NCBI RefSeq assembly: GCF_033118175.1
Contig: NC_083704.1
Coordinates: 54,896,501-54,960,500, forward strand
Length of the DNA: 64,000 bases
Reading direction: 5' to 3'
Source of the DNA: Dama dama
Lineage: Eukaryota > Chordata > Mammalia > Artiodactyla > Cervidae
In this document: positions 1 to 19,715 of the stretch, piece by piece
Numbering within the stretch: position 1 is the first letter of the stretch
Layout of the letters: each line of letters opens with the position of its first letter
Program-made: the position numbers and the translations under genes
The notes under the pieces: generated by a model
Told to the model about the DNA's origin: nothing
The model's input: only the letters and a program-made list of their open reading frames with translations
Databases searched by the model: none

Positions 1-1544
1 AAAAAAAATAGTTTCTAATGTTTACTTCATGTACCCCAATGGATTGTGTCACCCACTCCAGTTTGAGAAACGTTCCCTTGAGACAGTATGATTTTGTCAG
101 TGAATGTATTGTTGAGGATTAGTTTGACTATAGATAATGGGGACCTGAAAAATACTGCCTTAAACAAGACAGTTATTTTTCATTCACATAAAAGAAGTAT
201 GGAAGTAGGCAGTCTTGGGCTGAGATGGTGGCTTCCAAAATACCTGGGATCTGGGTGCCTTCCACCCTTTACTCCTTCAGCTCCAGGGTGTGGCACTCAT
301 ATTCTAGGATGATTGTTAGAAAGCAGCCATGACTCCAGGTTTAAGCAGCAGGAAGGAGGAAGGAGATGAAGAAGGGGCAGGGACTTCCAACTTTAAGGAA
401 GATTTTCTGGAAGTCCCACAGAATACTGCTGATTTCATCTCAGGGGCTAGAAGTTTGTACATAGCTATATCTAGTGTAAGGGAAACTAAGAAATGTCTTA
501 TAGCTGGGCAGCAAAGTGCACAATTAAAAATTGGAGTGCTGTTCCAAGAGGTAATAGTGAGAGTTCAGGTTGACCTCTAGCTGTGGCAAGTGGAGGTAGG
601 GAGTCCTCATGCTTTTTCTTTTATTTTTTTTGGTAACAGCTTTCGTAAATATCCACACACATTACAATTCACCCATTAAAAAGTTTACAATTCAGTTGTA
701 TATAGAATATTCATCGAGTTATGCAACCATCTGAGAATCATTTTGGAAAAATTTCATCACCCTATAAAAAACCTCACTATTCTTTTGGTAGTCATTCCCT
801 ATTCCTCCCTCCTCCAGCTCCCTTCCCCTGGCAGTCACCAGTCTACTATCTCTGCATTTGCCCATTCTGGACATTTCATATAAATGGAATGACACAACAT
901 GTGTTTCTTTGTAACTAGCTTCTTTCACAAATTGTAATGTTTTCAGGGTTCATCCATGTTGTAGCATGTATTAGTATCCCCCCACTTTATTGTTGAATAA
1001 TATTCCATTGTGTAGATAAATCACATTTTGTCCATTCATCAGTTGTTAGATATTTGGTTTGTTTCTACTTTTTGATGGTGATGGATAATGCTGCTGTGAA
1101 CATTCATCTAAATTTTTTGTGTGAACACGTTTTTATTTCTCTTGGAGTTATGAGTAGAATTGCTGGGGTCATAGATATAGTCAGATCCTTTGCCCAGTTT
1201 TAAATCAGATTGTCTATCTAGTTATTATTGAGTTGTAGGAGTTCTTTACATATTGTGGGTCCACATCAACCTTGATTGCAGTGAGAGATCCTGAGTCAGA
1301 CCACCAACCTAAGCTGCTTTTTTGTTATTCAGTTTTAGGAGTTCTTTATATATTCTGGATATAGGTCCCATATCATTTTCTCATATTCTGTGGATTATCT
1401 TCTCATTTTCTTGATGCTATCTCTGGAACCACAAAAGCTTTAAAATTTTTTATGAAGTCCAATTTATCTTTCTTCTTTGGTTCTCGGTAATAGATATATT
1501 TGTGAATACACTATTCACAATACATTGTGAGAAATGTATTTTTT

Positions 1545-2010
1545 AGCCAGAAGGTGGAAGCAACCCAGGTGTCTGTCTGCAGATAGATGGATAGATAAGA
1601 TGTGGTATATATCAGTACATACAATGGAATAGTATTCAATCTAAAAAGAAAGGAAGTTCTGATACATGCTACAAAGAGAGGAAACCTCTAAGACATGCTG
1701 AGCACAATAAACCAGTCACAAAATGACAAATACTGTATGATTCCACTCACATGAGGTAGTTAGAGCAGTAAAATTCATAAAGGTAGAAAGTGGAATGATG
1801 GTTGCCAACAGTGGAAGTAGGGGAGATGGGGCATTAATTGTTTAATGAATATAGAATTTCAGTTTTAGAAGGTGAAAAAAGTTCTGGAAATGGATGATGG
1901 TGATAATCGTACAACAGTGTTGAATATATGTTAATGCCACTAAAGTATTTACTTACAAATTGTTTAAATGGCAAGTTTTCTGTATATTTTACTGCATTTT
2001 AAAAAATATC
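1545..2010 (+). mobile_element. Sense-strand L1 3' fragment nested in antisense L1
   Basis: The + strand reads as late L1 ORF2/3' UTR: agccagaaggtggaagcaac, gtacatacaatggaatag, atactgtatgattccactca and ctggaaatggatgatggtg. The orientation is opposite to the flanking L1, so it is either a separate insertion or an internal inversion. Confidence 0.75.
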
Positions 2011-2247
2011 TTGTAGTTTTAGCTCTTACATTTGGGTCTGTAATCCGTCGTGAGTTAATTTTGTATGTGATGTGAGGTAGCGTTCTAACTTTCTTCTTTT
2101 GCATATTATCTGTTCAGTTGTCTCAGCGCCATTTGTTGAAAAGGCTGTTTTTTTCTCCATTGGATTGTCTTGGCATCCTCTTTGAAAATTTACTTGACCT
2201 TAATTGGGAGGACTTATTTCTGGATTCTCAGATCTACTCTATTGATG

Positions 2248-2447
2248 TATGAAAGTGTTAGTCGCTCAGTCATGTCTCTTTGGGATCCCATGGACTCTAG
2301 CCTGCCAGGCTCCTCCATCCATGAATTCTCTAGGCAAGAATACTGGAGTGGGTAATCATTCCCTTCTCCAGAGGATCTTCTGTCCCAGGGATCAAACCTG
2401 GGTCTCCTGCATTGCAGGTGCTCTTTACTGTCTGAGCCACCAGGGAA
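2248..2447 (-). mobile_element. Bov-tA SINE
   Basis: The sequence begins gaaagtgttagtcgctcagt, contains the shared Bov-A block (aatactggagtgggtaatc) and ends with the tRNA-derived head on the minus strand (gagccaccagggaa). Ruminant-specific SINE inserted in the L1. Confidence 0.9.
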
Positions 2448-3327
2448 TTATTTATATCTTTATAACAGTGCAACACTGCCTTGATTAGTGTACCTTTATA
2501 GTAAGTTTTGACATCAGGAAATGTGAGTCCTTTAACTTTGCTGAGACCTTTAACTTTGCTCTTCATTTTCAAGATTGCTTTGGCTGTTCTGAGTCCATTG
2601 AATTTCCATGTGCATTTTCTGATCAGTTGTCAGTTTCTGCAAAGAAGCTGGCTGAGATTTTGATAGGGATTGAGTTGAGTCTGTAGATTAATTTGGAGGA
2701 TATTGCCATTTAACAGTATTGGCCTTTAGTCCTTAAACATGAATGTCTTCCCATTTATTTAGATCTTTTATTTCTCTATATTTTTTTTTAACGTTTTCAG
2801 AGTATGTTTCTTGCTTTTTTGTTACATTTATTCATGTTTTATTCTTTTTGATGCTGTTGTAAGTGAAATTGCTTTCTTAATTTCAGTTTCAGTTTGTTCA
2901 TTACTAGGGTATAGAAATACAATTGATTTTATATGTTAATCTTGTATCCTGTAACCTTGCTGAATTTGTTAGTTCTAATAGCTTTTTACTGGATTTCATT
3001 TGGGTTTTTAAGTGAATTTCCCACAAAAAAGTTTATGTCATCTGCAAATTAAAATAATTTTACTTCTTCTTTTCCAGTCTGGATGTCTTTTATGTTGTCT
3101 TCTGCCTAATTGCCAGAACCTCCTTAGAAGTGGGAAGAGTGGACTTTCTTGTTTTGTTACTGTTCTTAAGGGAAAACTTTAAATATTTTCACCGTCAAGT
3201 ATAATAGTTATGGGGTTTTGGTATGACTTTTTGATGCCACATGGAAAGGTGTTACTAGCGTTTTATCTTATATTTTTAGTGTGCTAATAGAGGCTTGTGC
3301 CCCATGGGCAGAAAATGTGTGCTATAG

Positions 3328-12656
<9,329 letters not shown>

Positions 12657-13750
12657 AACCCCTGCTGCAAGCACAGCCCTCATGCGGTTAATTTTGAAGT
12701 GCTGTTTATTAATCTTAGTGTATGATTACTGGCCTTTTTCATTTATCTATAATTTACCTAAGATTACAAATCAGAAGTCATCTTGCTACCAGTATTTAGA
12801 AGGCAACCATGATTATTAATGATGTCCAACCCACCTGACCCACCAGGGTCCTTCTGACACTGCTCTAACAGCCCTCCTCTGCACTCCCACCTGACACACC
12901 AGGCGCTAATTCAAGGAATTTCTTAACTTCTTGCTTCTTTCTAGAAAGAGAAACCGTTGGTAACTTTTGTGAATTAGGCTGTAACTACTTTATAACTAAC
13001 ATGTCCTGTCTGTCATCTATCAGCTGCAAGGTACTCTGGTGAGTCACCACTTCAGAGCTTTACTCCTTTTAACAGATTTCATTGGCATAGCTCTGGGTGG
13101 CTATCCAGTTTTTTGAATATGTGCTCAGCCAGAAAGGCCCAAGTCCATGCAGCTGTGGTAAAGTTACAGTTCTGTGGTTTCATGTTAGTTACCTTATAGT
13201 TACTGTGTAATTAGTGCCGCTTAATGTATGTTACCAAAAATAAATATATCTACCCCAGACTAGATGTAGTATTTTTTGTATAATTGGATTTCCTAATACT
13301 GATATTTGTCATCTTCACAGAAAGTGTATTGGTTTTTTTTTTTTTTTTTTAAAGAAAGTGTATTTGAAAATAAAGTCAGATGGAAAATTGATTTTTTAAA
13401 TTCCCGTTTTGTCAGTTTCTCGGATAAAAGATGGCCATGGCCCCCCATTTCAGCCCCACATATTCCAGTACCCCCTTCCCCAGAGCTGGGCTAAGTAAAT
13501 AGGAATTCAGTCTTCTGCCTGAGGCACTTGGACACTCAGAAGGTGGCATAACCTGTCTCACCTGGACTGCAGGGTCTGGCTCTAGTTCACAGTGCTGTTT
13601 CTTCTCACTGTACCCAGGTTCCCTCCCAGAGGAGCTGCCAGTTCTCTTGGGCAGCCCTCAGTTTCTCTCTCCTCTCCAGCTGACTAAACTTTTTTTCTGT
13701 ACCAGTTAATTTTTCCAACTAATAGAATAAAGGCAGTTTTCTAAACTTCC
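12657..13750 (+). other. RHOA: RHOA 3' UTR
   Basis: Non-coding sequence follows the stop codon. Three AATAAA hexamers are visible, at 13239-13244, 13369-13374 and 13726-13731. The last is followed by ggcagttttctaaactt, which matches my memory of the distal mammalian RHOA mRNA end. A T18 run at 13333-13350 sits between two copies of agaaagtgtatt. The 3' end near 13750 is an estimate. Confidence 0.8.
13726..13731 (+). terminator. RHOA: Distal RHOA polyadenylation signal AATAAA
   Basis: Canonical hexamer about 1.07 kb after the stop codon, with a T/GT-rich stretch (ctggtgtttgtgttg) 25-45 nt downstream. Two proximal hexamers (13239, 13369) could give shorter isoforms. Confidence 0.75.
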
Positions 13751-14389
13751 TGTATCCTGGTGTTTGTGTTGCTCTCTCCAGGGCTGGGAATGGGGGTATG
13801 AATTCTGCCTAGCTCACCTTTCCTTCAGGGGGCAAAGTACCAGCTTGCCCACCCACTCCCCAAAACCGGCACTAACCTGACTTCTGCCAAGGAGGTGGAA
13901 ATGAGTATTTTGTCACATTCAAGTTCAGAGTGGGGTGGAGTAGGGAATACAGCCTACCAAGGAGTAGGTATTCCAAGCAGTCATTCTCCCAGACAAATCT
14001 CGGGAGTGTGATATTTTCCTCTTCTTACTACCTGTCCATTCTCCGTGTCTTTTACTGGCAAGCCTGAGCCCCAGATGAAGTCGACTAGGTATGAGGATGG
14101 TCTGAAACCCACTTGAGTCCCCTTGGCCCTGCATGCTTTTGGGCTCCCCTCCAGGAGTCTGGAGCAGGGCCTGAACAGTGACCCCAGAAACCCTGTGTAA
14201 AGGCAGTGCTGTGCTGGGGGTGTCAGTAGGTGGGAAACCGGAGGCTAGGATGAGAGCAGTCTAGGGCAGCGCCAGAGTGCAGAGAGATGAGAAAGCTGGC
14301 TTTTGCAGTCCATCCCTGACTGACTGCCTGCCTCCTCGGCAGCACTGCCCACCCTCCTCCAATTTAACCTTCAAAGCTCCCTGACTCCG
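13751..14389. other. RHOA-GPX1 intergenic spacer
   Basis: About 640 bp of unique-looking sequence between the end of the RHOA transcript and the GPX1 CpG island. No repeat or gene is recognised. Confidence 0.6.
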
Positions 14390-14890
14390 TTGGCAGCTGC
14401 CGCCAACTGCACCGTCCCCGCGCCTGCCAATAGGGTTCGTTCTCCAGGAGTAGTGATACGGCCCAGGCGGGGAGGGCTGTGCAGCCACAGACAGCGCACG
14501 CTCCTGTTGCTGGTCGCCCTCCCGGGGTCAGGTCCAATCCCTGAAGAACCATTGAGAAAGAATCCGGAGCCCGTCTGGGCCCTGGGCGGGAATCATTCGC
14601 TCAACTACCGCAGTGCGGGCGCTGCACTCCCTGGGCCAGACCCAACGCGCCGGCGCCTCCGCACGGTCTGGGCGGTGTCCGCATCCGGCCCGGCCGCACC
14701 CTCCCGCCCCGCGGGCCCGCAGCTGGAGGCCGGAGGCCGGATGAGGCGGGACCCAGGCGGGGAGGAGCCGCGGCCGGAAAAGTGCCTGCACCACGTGACC
14801 TCCCGGTCGCCCGCCTTTTAAAAGCAGGCGCCCCGACCCCGTTGTCCTTAAAGTCCGCGGCTCTCTATTCTCTACTCGGATCCCCACACC
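14390..14890 (+). promoter_or_regulatory. GPX1: GPX1 CpG-island promoter and 5' UTR
   Basis: GC-rich, CpG-dense sequence leads to the GPX1 ATG. A TATA-like TTTTAAAAG lies at 14816-14824 and a CACGTG E-box at 14792-14797. The TSS is expected roughly 25-35 nt after the TATA-like element, giving a short 5' UTR of about 40 nt. The CpG-rich stretch continues through exon 1. Long open frames here on both strands are by-products of GC content. Confidence 0.75.
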
Positions 14891-15148
14891 ATGTGCGCTG
14901 CTCAGCTCTCGGCCGCCCTTGCGGCGGCGGCCCCGCGCACGGTGTACGCCTTCTCCGCGCGCCCTCTGGCCGGCGGGGAGCCCTTCCACCTGGCCTCCCT
15001 GCGGGGCAAGGTGCTGCTCATTGAGAACGTAGCATCGCTCTGAGGCACAACGGTGCGGGACTACACCCAGATGAATGACCTGCAGCGGCGCCTCGGACCC
15101 CGGGGCCTGGTCGTGCTCGGCTTCCCGTGCAACCAGTTTGGGCATCAG
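14891..15148 (+). CDS. GPX1: GPX1 exon 1 coding part with Sec codon
   Basis: 86 codons from ATG to CAG, donor gtgcgc at 15149. TGA at 15041-15043 encodes Sec51. Automatic ORF calls end at this UGA. The downstream sequence [20 protein letters not shown] confirms the frame continues. Confidence 0.96.
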
Positions 15149-15769
15149 GTGCGCCTAACCGCACGGAGCGGGGGTGGGCGTGCGACCCGGGTTAGGAGCG
15201 CCCGCTAGTGCTCCGCCAGGCCCCAGGGCGCGGAGAGGCGGGCCTTCGGCTCGCAGCCCTCCGACGCTTTTCCCGGCTGAGATTCAAATCCACCCTGGAG
15301 TTAGGCAAGAAAGGTCCCAGTCCAGTGACACATGGAAAACTCCAGGTTTGCGGTTAGAAGGCTTCCCTTCTCTCTCGCAGCCCTGGTTCCCAGCTGCTCT
15401 CCCCTCTCGCAGGAAAACGCCAAGAACGAGGAGATCCTGAATTGCCTGAAGTATGTCCGACCAGGCGGCGGGTTCGAGCCCAATTTCATGCTCTTCGAGA
15501 AGTGCGAGGTGAATGGCGAGAAGGCGCATCCGCTCTTCGCCTTCCTTCGGGAGGCTCTGCCTACGCCTAGTGACGACGCCACTGCCCTCATGACCGACCC
15601 TAAGTTCATCACCTGGTCCCCGGTGTGCCGCAACGACGTCTCCTGGAACTTCGAGAAGTTCCTGGTGGGCCCAGATGGTGTGCCCGTGCGCAGGTACAGC
15701 CGCCGCTTTCTGACGATCGACATCGAGCCTGACATCGAAACCCTGCTGTCCCAGGGGGCCTCTGCCTAA
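14891..15769 (+). CDS. GPX1: GPX1 glutathione peroxidase 1, selenoprotein (2 exons, in-frame UGA = Sec)
   Basis: Cytosolic and mitochondrial glutathione peroxidase that reduces H2O2 and organic hydroperoxides with glutathione. Exons 14891-15148 and 15413-15769 join to 204 codons plus TAA. The protein begins [20 protein letters not shown]. Codon 51 is TGA at 15041-15043, inside the signature NVASLUGTT, so it is read as selenocysteine rather than stop. Other catalytic landmarks are the Gln in [12 protein letters not shown] and the Trp in the [11 protein letters not shown] block. A SECIS element lies in the 3' UTR, 59 nt after the stop. The one-codon difference from the 205-residue bovine protein I remember is in the N-terminal Ala-rich run. 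The gene follows RHOA on the same strand. Confidence 0.97.
15413..15769 (+). CDS. GPX1: GPX1 exon 2 coding part
   Basis: The acceptor ctctcgcag ends at 15412 after a 264-bp intron. It encodes [20 protein letters not shown] to the C-terminal LLSQGASA, with stop TAA at 15767-15769. The nearby cag at 15378-15380 could serve as an alternative acceptor, but the conserved protein requires 15413. Confidence 0.96.
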   Translation, partial: ENAKNEEILNCLKYVRPGGGFEPNFMLFEKCEVNGEKAHPLFAFLREALPTPSDDATALMTDPKFITWSPVCRNDVSWNFEKFLVGPDGVPVRRYSRRFLTIDIEPDIETLLSQGASA

Positions 15770-15819
15770 GGTGCCCCTCCTACCCTTGCTGCTTGGCGGT
15801 CAGCGCTGCTCTCCGGGGA

Positions 15820-15876
15820 TTTTACCCATGAGGGTGTTCCTTCTAAACCTATGTGAAGGAATGCCTGATGTCCAGG
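15820..15876 (+). promoter_or_regulatory. GPX1: SECIS element (selenocysteine insertion)
   Basis: The 3' UTR carries the three SECIS signatures in order: ATGA at 15828-15831, an AAA apical motif at 15845-15847, and TGA(T) at 15866-15869. The arms gtgttccttct and gaaggaatgcc are complementary and form the helix. This element recruits SBP2/EFSec to recode the UGA in exon 1. Confidence 0.9.
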
Positions 15877-15944
15877 AAAATCCCCTGAGGTGGGCACTGG
15901 TCCTGTCTCCCAGCCTCCCCTTTCCCAGACCACAGCTCCTCATG

Positions 15945-15950
15945 AATAAA
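15945..15950 (+). terminator. GPX1: GPX1 polyadenylation signal AATAAA
   Basis: Canonical hexamer 176 nt after the stop codon, followed by a GT-rich stretch (tccgtgtgtgtcctgtgtca) starting about 20 nt downstream. Confidence 0.85.
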
Positions 15951-15969
15951 ATGCCAAATGTGAGCAGAA

Positions 15970-16743
15970 CTCCGTGTGTGTCCTGTGTCATTGTCAGCGT
16001 GGGACACCTTTCCTACTAACCTCATTGTCGTAGGGCTGGGAGCTTAAGCCCCCATTTCTTGGCTGGCCTTACCTAGCCAAGCATGAATACTCCAGCACTT
16101 TGTCTGCAGTGGAATTCACTCTTTCCTTTGTGGGAACCCAGGCTCCTCTCCCAGGGTTTCTCCCTCTGCCAGGACATGCAGCAGGGCCATCCCGAGGCCC
16201 TGTTACAAAAGAAAGTCTTTATTTAAAAAAGAGGAAGATGAATCAAGGGCTGAAACTGCCTGACCCTCTCCCGGTAGTTATGCCTCTTTCTGAGTATCTG
16301 TTCAGCTCAAAATGACCTAAACATATAACACCCTGAGCTCCCATTCACATTTGTTTAGTTTGTGGCCTTGTAACTGCAGAGCCAGCCCAAACTGGCCCTC
16401 ATCTGTTGATACCAAGATAGTGAGTTGTTCTTCAGAGACAACAGAACAAAACCACAAATGCAGCCAGAGCATGTGCACAGGAGAAAAATTTTGACCTCTA
16501 ATAATGCCTGGAATCAAGTTTCTCCACCTCCACCCCACCTCCCTGACATAGAATCAAAAGAATCTGTACATAACCATAACCTGAATGCTGAAACACTTTG
16601 AAAAGTGAAAGTTCCATTGTCCAGGAAGACCATACCTTAAATGGCCAAGTTCTAATGCCCTCCAATCAAAACCTGCCACACTACTGCTTCCACATACTAA
16701 CCCATCCTCCCCTAACTCAGTAAACGTTGATCAAACTCCAAAT
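15970..16743. other. Intergenic sequence after GPX1
   Basis: No gene or confidently identified repeat. Short open frames show no family signature. Confidence 0.55.
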
Positions 16744-17306
16744 TCAGTTCAGTTCAGTCGTGTCTGACTCTGCCACCCCATGGACTGCAGTACGCCAGGC
16801 TTCCCTGTCCATCACCAACTCCCGGAGTTTACCCAAACTCATGTCCATCTAGTCGGTGATGGCATCCAACCATCTCATCTTCTGTTGTCCCCTTCTCCCG
16901 CCTTCAATCTTTCCAGCATCAGGGTCTTTTCAAATGAGTCAGTTCTTCACATCAGGTGGTCAAAGTATTGGAGTTTCAGCTTCAGCATCAGTCCTTCCAA
17001 TGAATATTCAGGACTGATTTCCTTTAGGATGGACAGGTTGGATCTCCTTTCCAAGGGACTCTCAAGAGTCTTCTCCAACATCACAGTTCAAAAGCATCAA
17101 TTCTTCAGCGCTCAGCCTTCTGTATAGTCCAACTCTCACATCCATACATAACTATTGGAAAAACCATAGCCTTGACTAGACAGACCTTTGTTGGCAAAGT
17201 AATGTCTCTGCTTTTTAATATGCTATGTTGGTCATAACTTTTCTTCCAAGGAGCAAGCATCTTTTAATTTCATGGCTGCAGTCACCATTTGCAGTGATTT
17301 TGGATT
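16744..17306 (-). mobile_element. BovB/Bov-A-type 3' end
   Basis: The plus strand starts ttcagttcagttcagtcgtg and follows the same path as the BovB copy at 3686 (ctcccggagtttacccaaac; tcttccaaggagcaagcatc). It ends abruptly at ggattaggg near 17306. It is a 5'-truncated copy without the reverse-transcriptase core. Confidence 0.85.
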
Positions 17307-17393
17307 AGGGACACGGATTTGACAGTCTTGCTTCCTGAGTGCTTATCCATCGACCTCCCAGTTAAGGTCACCTCCCAGTAAAACTCTTCTCAA

Positions 17394-17500
17394 CCTGGAG
17401 AAGGAAATGGCAACCCACTCCAGTATTCTTGCCTGGAAAAGTCCATGGACAGAGGAGCCTGGCGGGTTGCAGTCCATGGGGTTACATGACTGAGCATGTG
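17394..17500 (+). mobile_element. Bov-A/Bov-tA SINE fragment
   Basis: The body block ctggagaaggaaatggcaac to ggggttacatgactgagc is present; the tRNA-like head is missing. Confidence 0.85.
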
Positions 17501-17576
17501 TGCCTGAGGGTGGAGGGAGATGGGTTGGTAGCAATAAACTGGTAGAACTAAAAAAATTTTAAAAACTCTTCTTAAA

Positions 17577-17617
17577 AGTGGGTACCAGGAAAAAAAAAAA
17601 AAGTGGGTACCAGGGAC
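17577..17617 (+). repeat. Oligo(A) flanked by direct repeats
   Basis: The motif agtgggtaccagg occurs on both sides of an A-run at about 17590-17602. The right copy directly abuts the head of a CHR SINE. Confidence 0.75.
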
Positions 17618-17757
17618 TTTCCTAGTGTTTCAGTGGCTAAGACTCCAAGCTCCCAACTTGGGGGCTGGTGTTCGATCTCTGGTCAGGGAACTAGAACCCA
17701 CGTGCTGCAACTAAGGATCCCAAGTGCCACAGCTAAGATCCCAGTGCAGACAAAAAT
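17612..17757 (+). mobile_element. CHR-type tRNA SINE
   Basis: Plus-strand copy: gggactttcctagtgtttca, then gttcgatctctggtcaggga (B-box region) and a tail with gtgctgcaactaaggatccc. Confidence 0.85.
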
Positions 17758-18194
17758 GTAGGTGCCGTAGTATTGGGTTCTATGCCCATCAGGCAGTGAG
17801 TCCTGTTTTTGGTAACAGCTTTTCCAGGTGTTAGGACCATATAAGTCTACTTTACACAGTTGGCAGCTCATGAGACATAACTTTCTTTCCTCAGGACACT
17901 GCTAGATCTTTGCATAGGTCCATCCAGCGCTTCTGTCTGCTCTGAAGCTGTGCTTACTGGTTGCTGCCACTCAGGTAGTCAGCAGAGTACACAGTTGGTT
18001 GCTCTGACCCTGCCCAGCAGTTGCAATTTCGGGGCCAGGCTCAGGGTGGGGCATATCTTGGAGGCCAGCTGCCACTTCCCAGGTGTGGCTCAGTTCCAGC
18101 CCCTCCATCTGTGGTCCCTGCTGTCAGTAATCTCTTGAGACAGACAGATCTGGACCACTTCCTATCACTGTACAAGGGACTCTGCAGGGCTGTA
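17758..18194. other. Intergenic, no recognised feature
   Basis: Unique-looking sequence between the SINE and the U6 retrocopy. Confidence 0.5.
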
Positions 18195-18235
18195 TGCAAT
18201 GAAGCTGCTTCTGTATTTTTTTCAAAAATTTTTTT

Positions 18236-18342
18236 TTTTTTAAATACGGACCGCTTCTTAAATTTGTATGTCATCCTTGTGCAGAGGTCATGCTAATCTC
18301 TTATCATTGCAACTGGAGTATATGTGCTCCCGAAGTAAGCAC
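18236..18342 (-). pseudogene. U6 snRNA retrocopy (RNU6 pseudogene)
   Basis: The minus strand begins GTGCTTACTTCGGGAGCACA at 18342, matching the U6 5' stem-loop with a few changes. It continues through a ACATATACT-like segment, GATTAGCATG and CACAAGGATGACA to a degraded 3' end next to a T-run on the plus strand. Several substitutions and a short deletion in the central region make spliceosomal function unlikely. Flanking copies of tgcaatgaagct...ttctgt at 18195-18214 and 18343-18359 (2-nt indel) look like target-site duplications, indicating L1-mediated insertion. Confidence 0.88.
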
Positions 18343-18639
18343 TGCAATGAAGCTTCTGTTTGGACAGACAAGCACCCAGATACTTCATTATCAGTCCAGA
18401 ATGTGGTCCAGAGATTCTGGGGTCCCAGTGTTCATGGTCACATCAGTGACTCAAGTCCCTGCTGTGTTGGAATCAACTCTGAAGAACTTCTCTTCCAACC
18501 CTAAGCAGAAATCTTTGCTGTTGTTCTCCCCCTCCGTCTGGCCTTAGGTCATTAAGGGCAGTATCTGTTCCGGCTCCCTCTCCCACCATCCTCAACAGGC
18601 CTACCACCTCCCTCTGGCTGCAAGGCCTCTCCACCTCAG

Positions 18640-18768
18640 CATTTTTTTTTTTACTTTTTGGCTGCTCCACACAGCACATGGGATCTTAGTTGCCGACCTG
18701 AGATGCAACCTGCGTTCCCGGCATTGGAAACGCAGTCTTCACCACTAGACTGCTAGTCCCTCCATCTC
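18640..18768 (-). mobile_element. CHR-type tRNA SINE
   Basis: Minus-strand copy: T-run, cacatgggatcttagttgcc, then gcagtcttcaccactagact. Confidence 0.85.
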
Positions 18769-19715
18769 AGATTTTGAGTCCCCTCTGAGGTGACCAAAGG
18801 CCGAGTTCTGTTGCCCATTTAAACCCCACCCTATCTGTGCCCCTCTTAGAACCAAAACTCATGACATCTGTGAGTGACTCGTCTCACCCCAGAGGGTGAG
18901 AGTCTGGGTGCCCAGTGACTCACCCCTCATCACCCACGTTTTTCTCTTCTTCAGTTTATGCCTTGAGCTCTGAGAGAAAGGAGCTTCGGAGATCCCCATG
19001 TGGCTGACGCTGGCTGGTGACTGCTCCTGCTCAGACTTGAAGTTGCCTGCCTCCTTTAACTGTCTTTTCCAACTCTCTTTTTCAGGAAGACTCGGTCTAA
19101 AGCCCCGTTAAGGGTTCATCTTCCTCCACGTAAACTAGAACTCTTCCCCAAAAACACACACACATTCTTTCTCGTTCAACCACCCTACTGCTACTGGCTG
19201 GGACCTGCAACCCACTCCACCCCATTGTGAATCAGCAGCTCAAATTAACAAGTAAAAGTGAAGGAATCCCAGCGAGTCTGCTTGAGGTCCTGGCCTTTGG
19301 TGGTACCGCCTCTGGGACACTGCCTGATCTGGGAGCAGGCAGCAGAACTGAGTCCACAGGTCTTCCGAGAAGGGCTGGGCCCTGCTGTTACGCAACAGGT
19401 TCAGAAACCTCCATTTCAGAAGCTCTTCCAGAAAGGCTGGTTTAAACTTTTTCTAAACATTAAATCCGGTAGATCACATAGGTGTATATTACATCATTAT
19501 GTACACACGAAATAGTTTACAGGTTTATTTGTCAACTATACCTCAACAAAGCTGAAAAAACAAAATCTGATACAACCCATTTGGTCAGGCCCTTCTTGCA
19601 CAATTAGCCCTTTATCAAATGACTTCCTTCTTCTGTCTCCACGGAGTTCCACGAACAACACTTAAGTTTATTTTCAGAGAGGCATTCCTGGCCCAATCAA
19701 TCTTTTCTCGGTTGT
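18769..19715. other. Intergenic, no recognised gene
   Basis: It holds a short (CA)n run at 19154-19164 and, near 19505-19562, a fragment resembling an L1 3' terminus. Nothing coding is recognised. Confidence 0.5.

Larger units (their letters stand above)
620..3240 (-). mobile_element. Old antisense L1 (LINE-1) fragment, interrupted
   Basis: Reading the minus strand, 620-1540 resembles a mammalian L1 3' end and late ORF2, and 2011-3240 continues into more upstream ORF2 sequence. Plus-strand diagnostics include ggttcatccatgttgtagca, ccatttgttgaaaaggct and gattttgatagggattg. It is heavily mutated with no usable ORF. It is split by a + strand L1 piece (1545-2010) and a Bov-tA SINE (2248-2447). 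Confidence 0.8.

Noticed and set aside
13319..13364. T18 in RHOA 3' UTR between agaaagtgtatt repeats as a tail-only insertion
   Set aside because: As I recall, the human RHOA 3' UTR has the same pair of repeats around a shorter T/A stretch. The duplication is therefore probably ancient, with later T-run expansion.
14390..14821. 143-aa plus-strand open frame upstream of GPX1
   Set aside because: GC-rich promoter sequence with Pro/Arg/Gly-biased translation and no family resemblance.
15041..15043. Premature stop codon in GPX1
   Set aside because: The UGA is at the selenocysteine position of the GPX signature and a SECIS element follows in the 3' UTR.
14528..15145. 205-aa minus-strand open frame across the GPX1 promoter and exon 1
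   Set aside because: It is antisense to a conserved GC-rich coding exon and CpG island; stop codons are rare there by composition, and no domain is recognisable.
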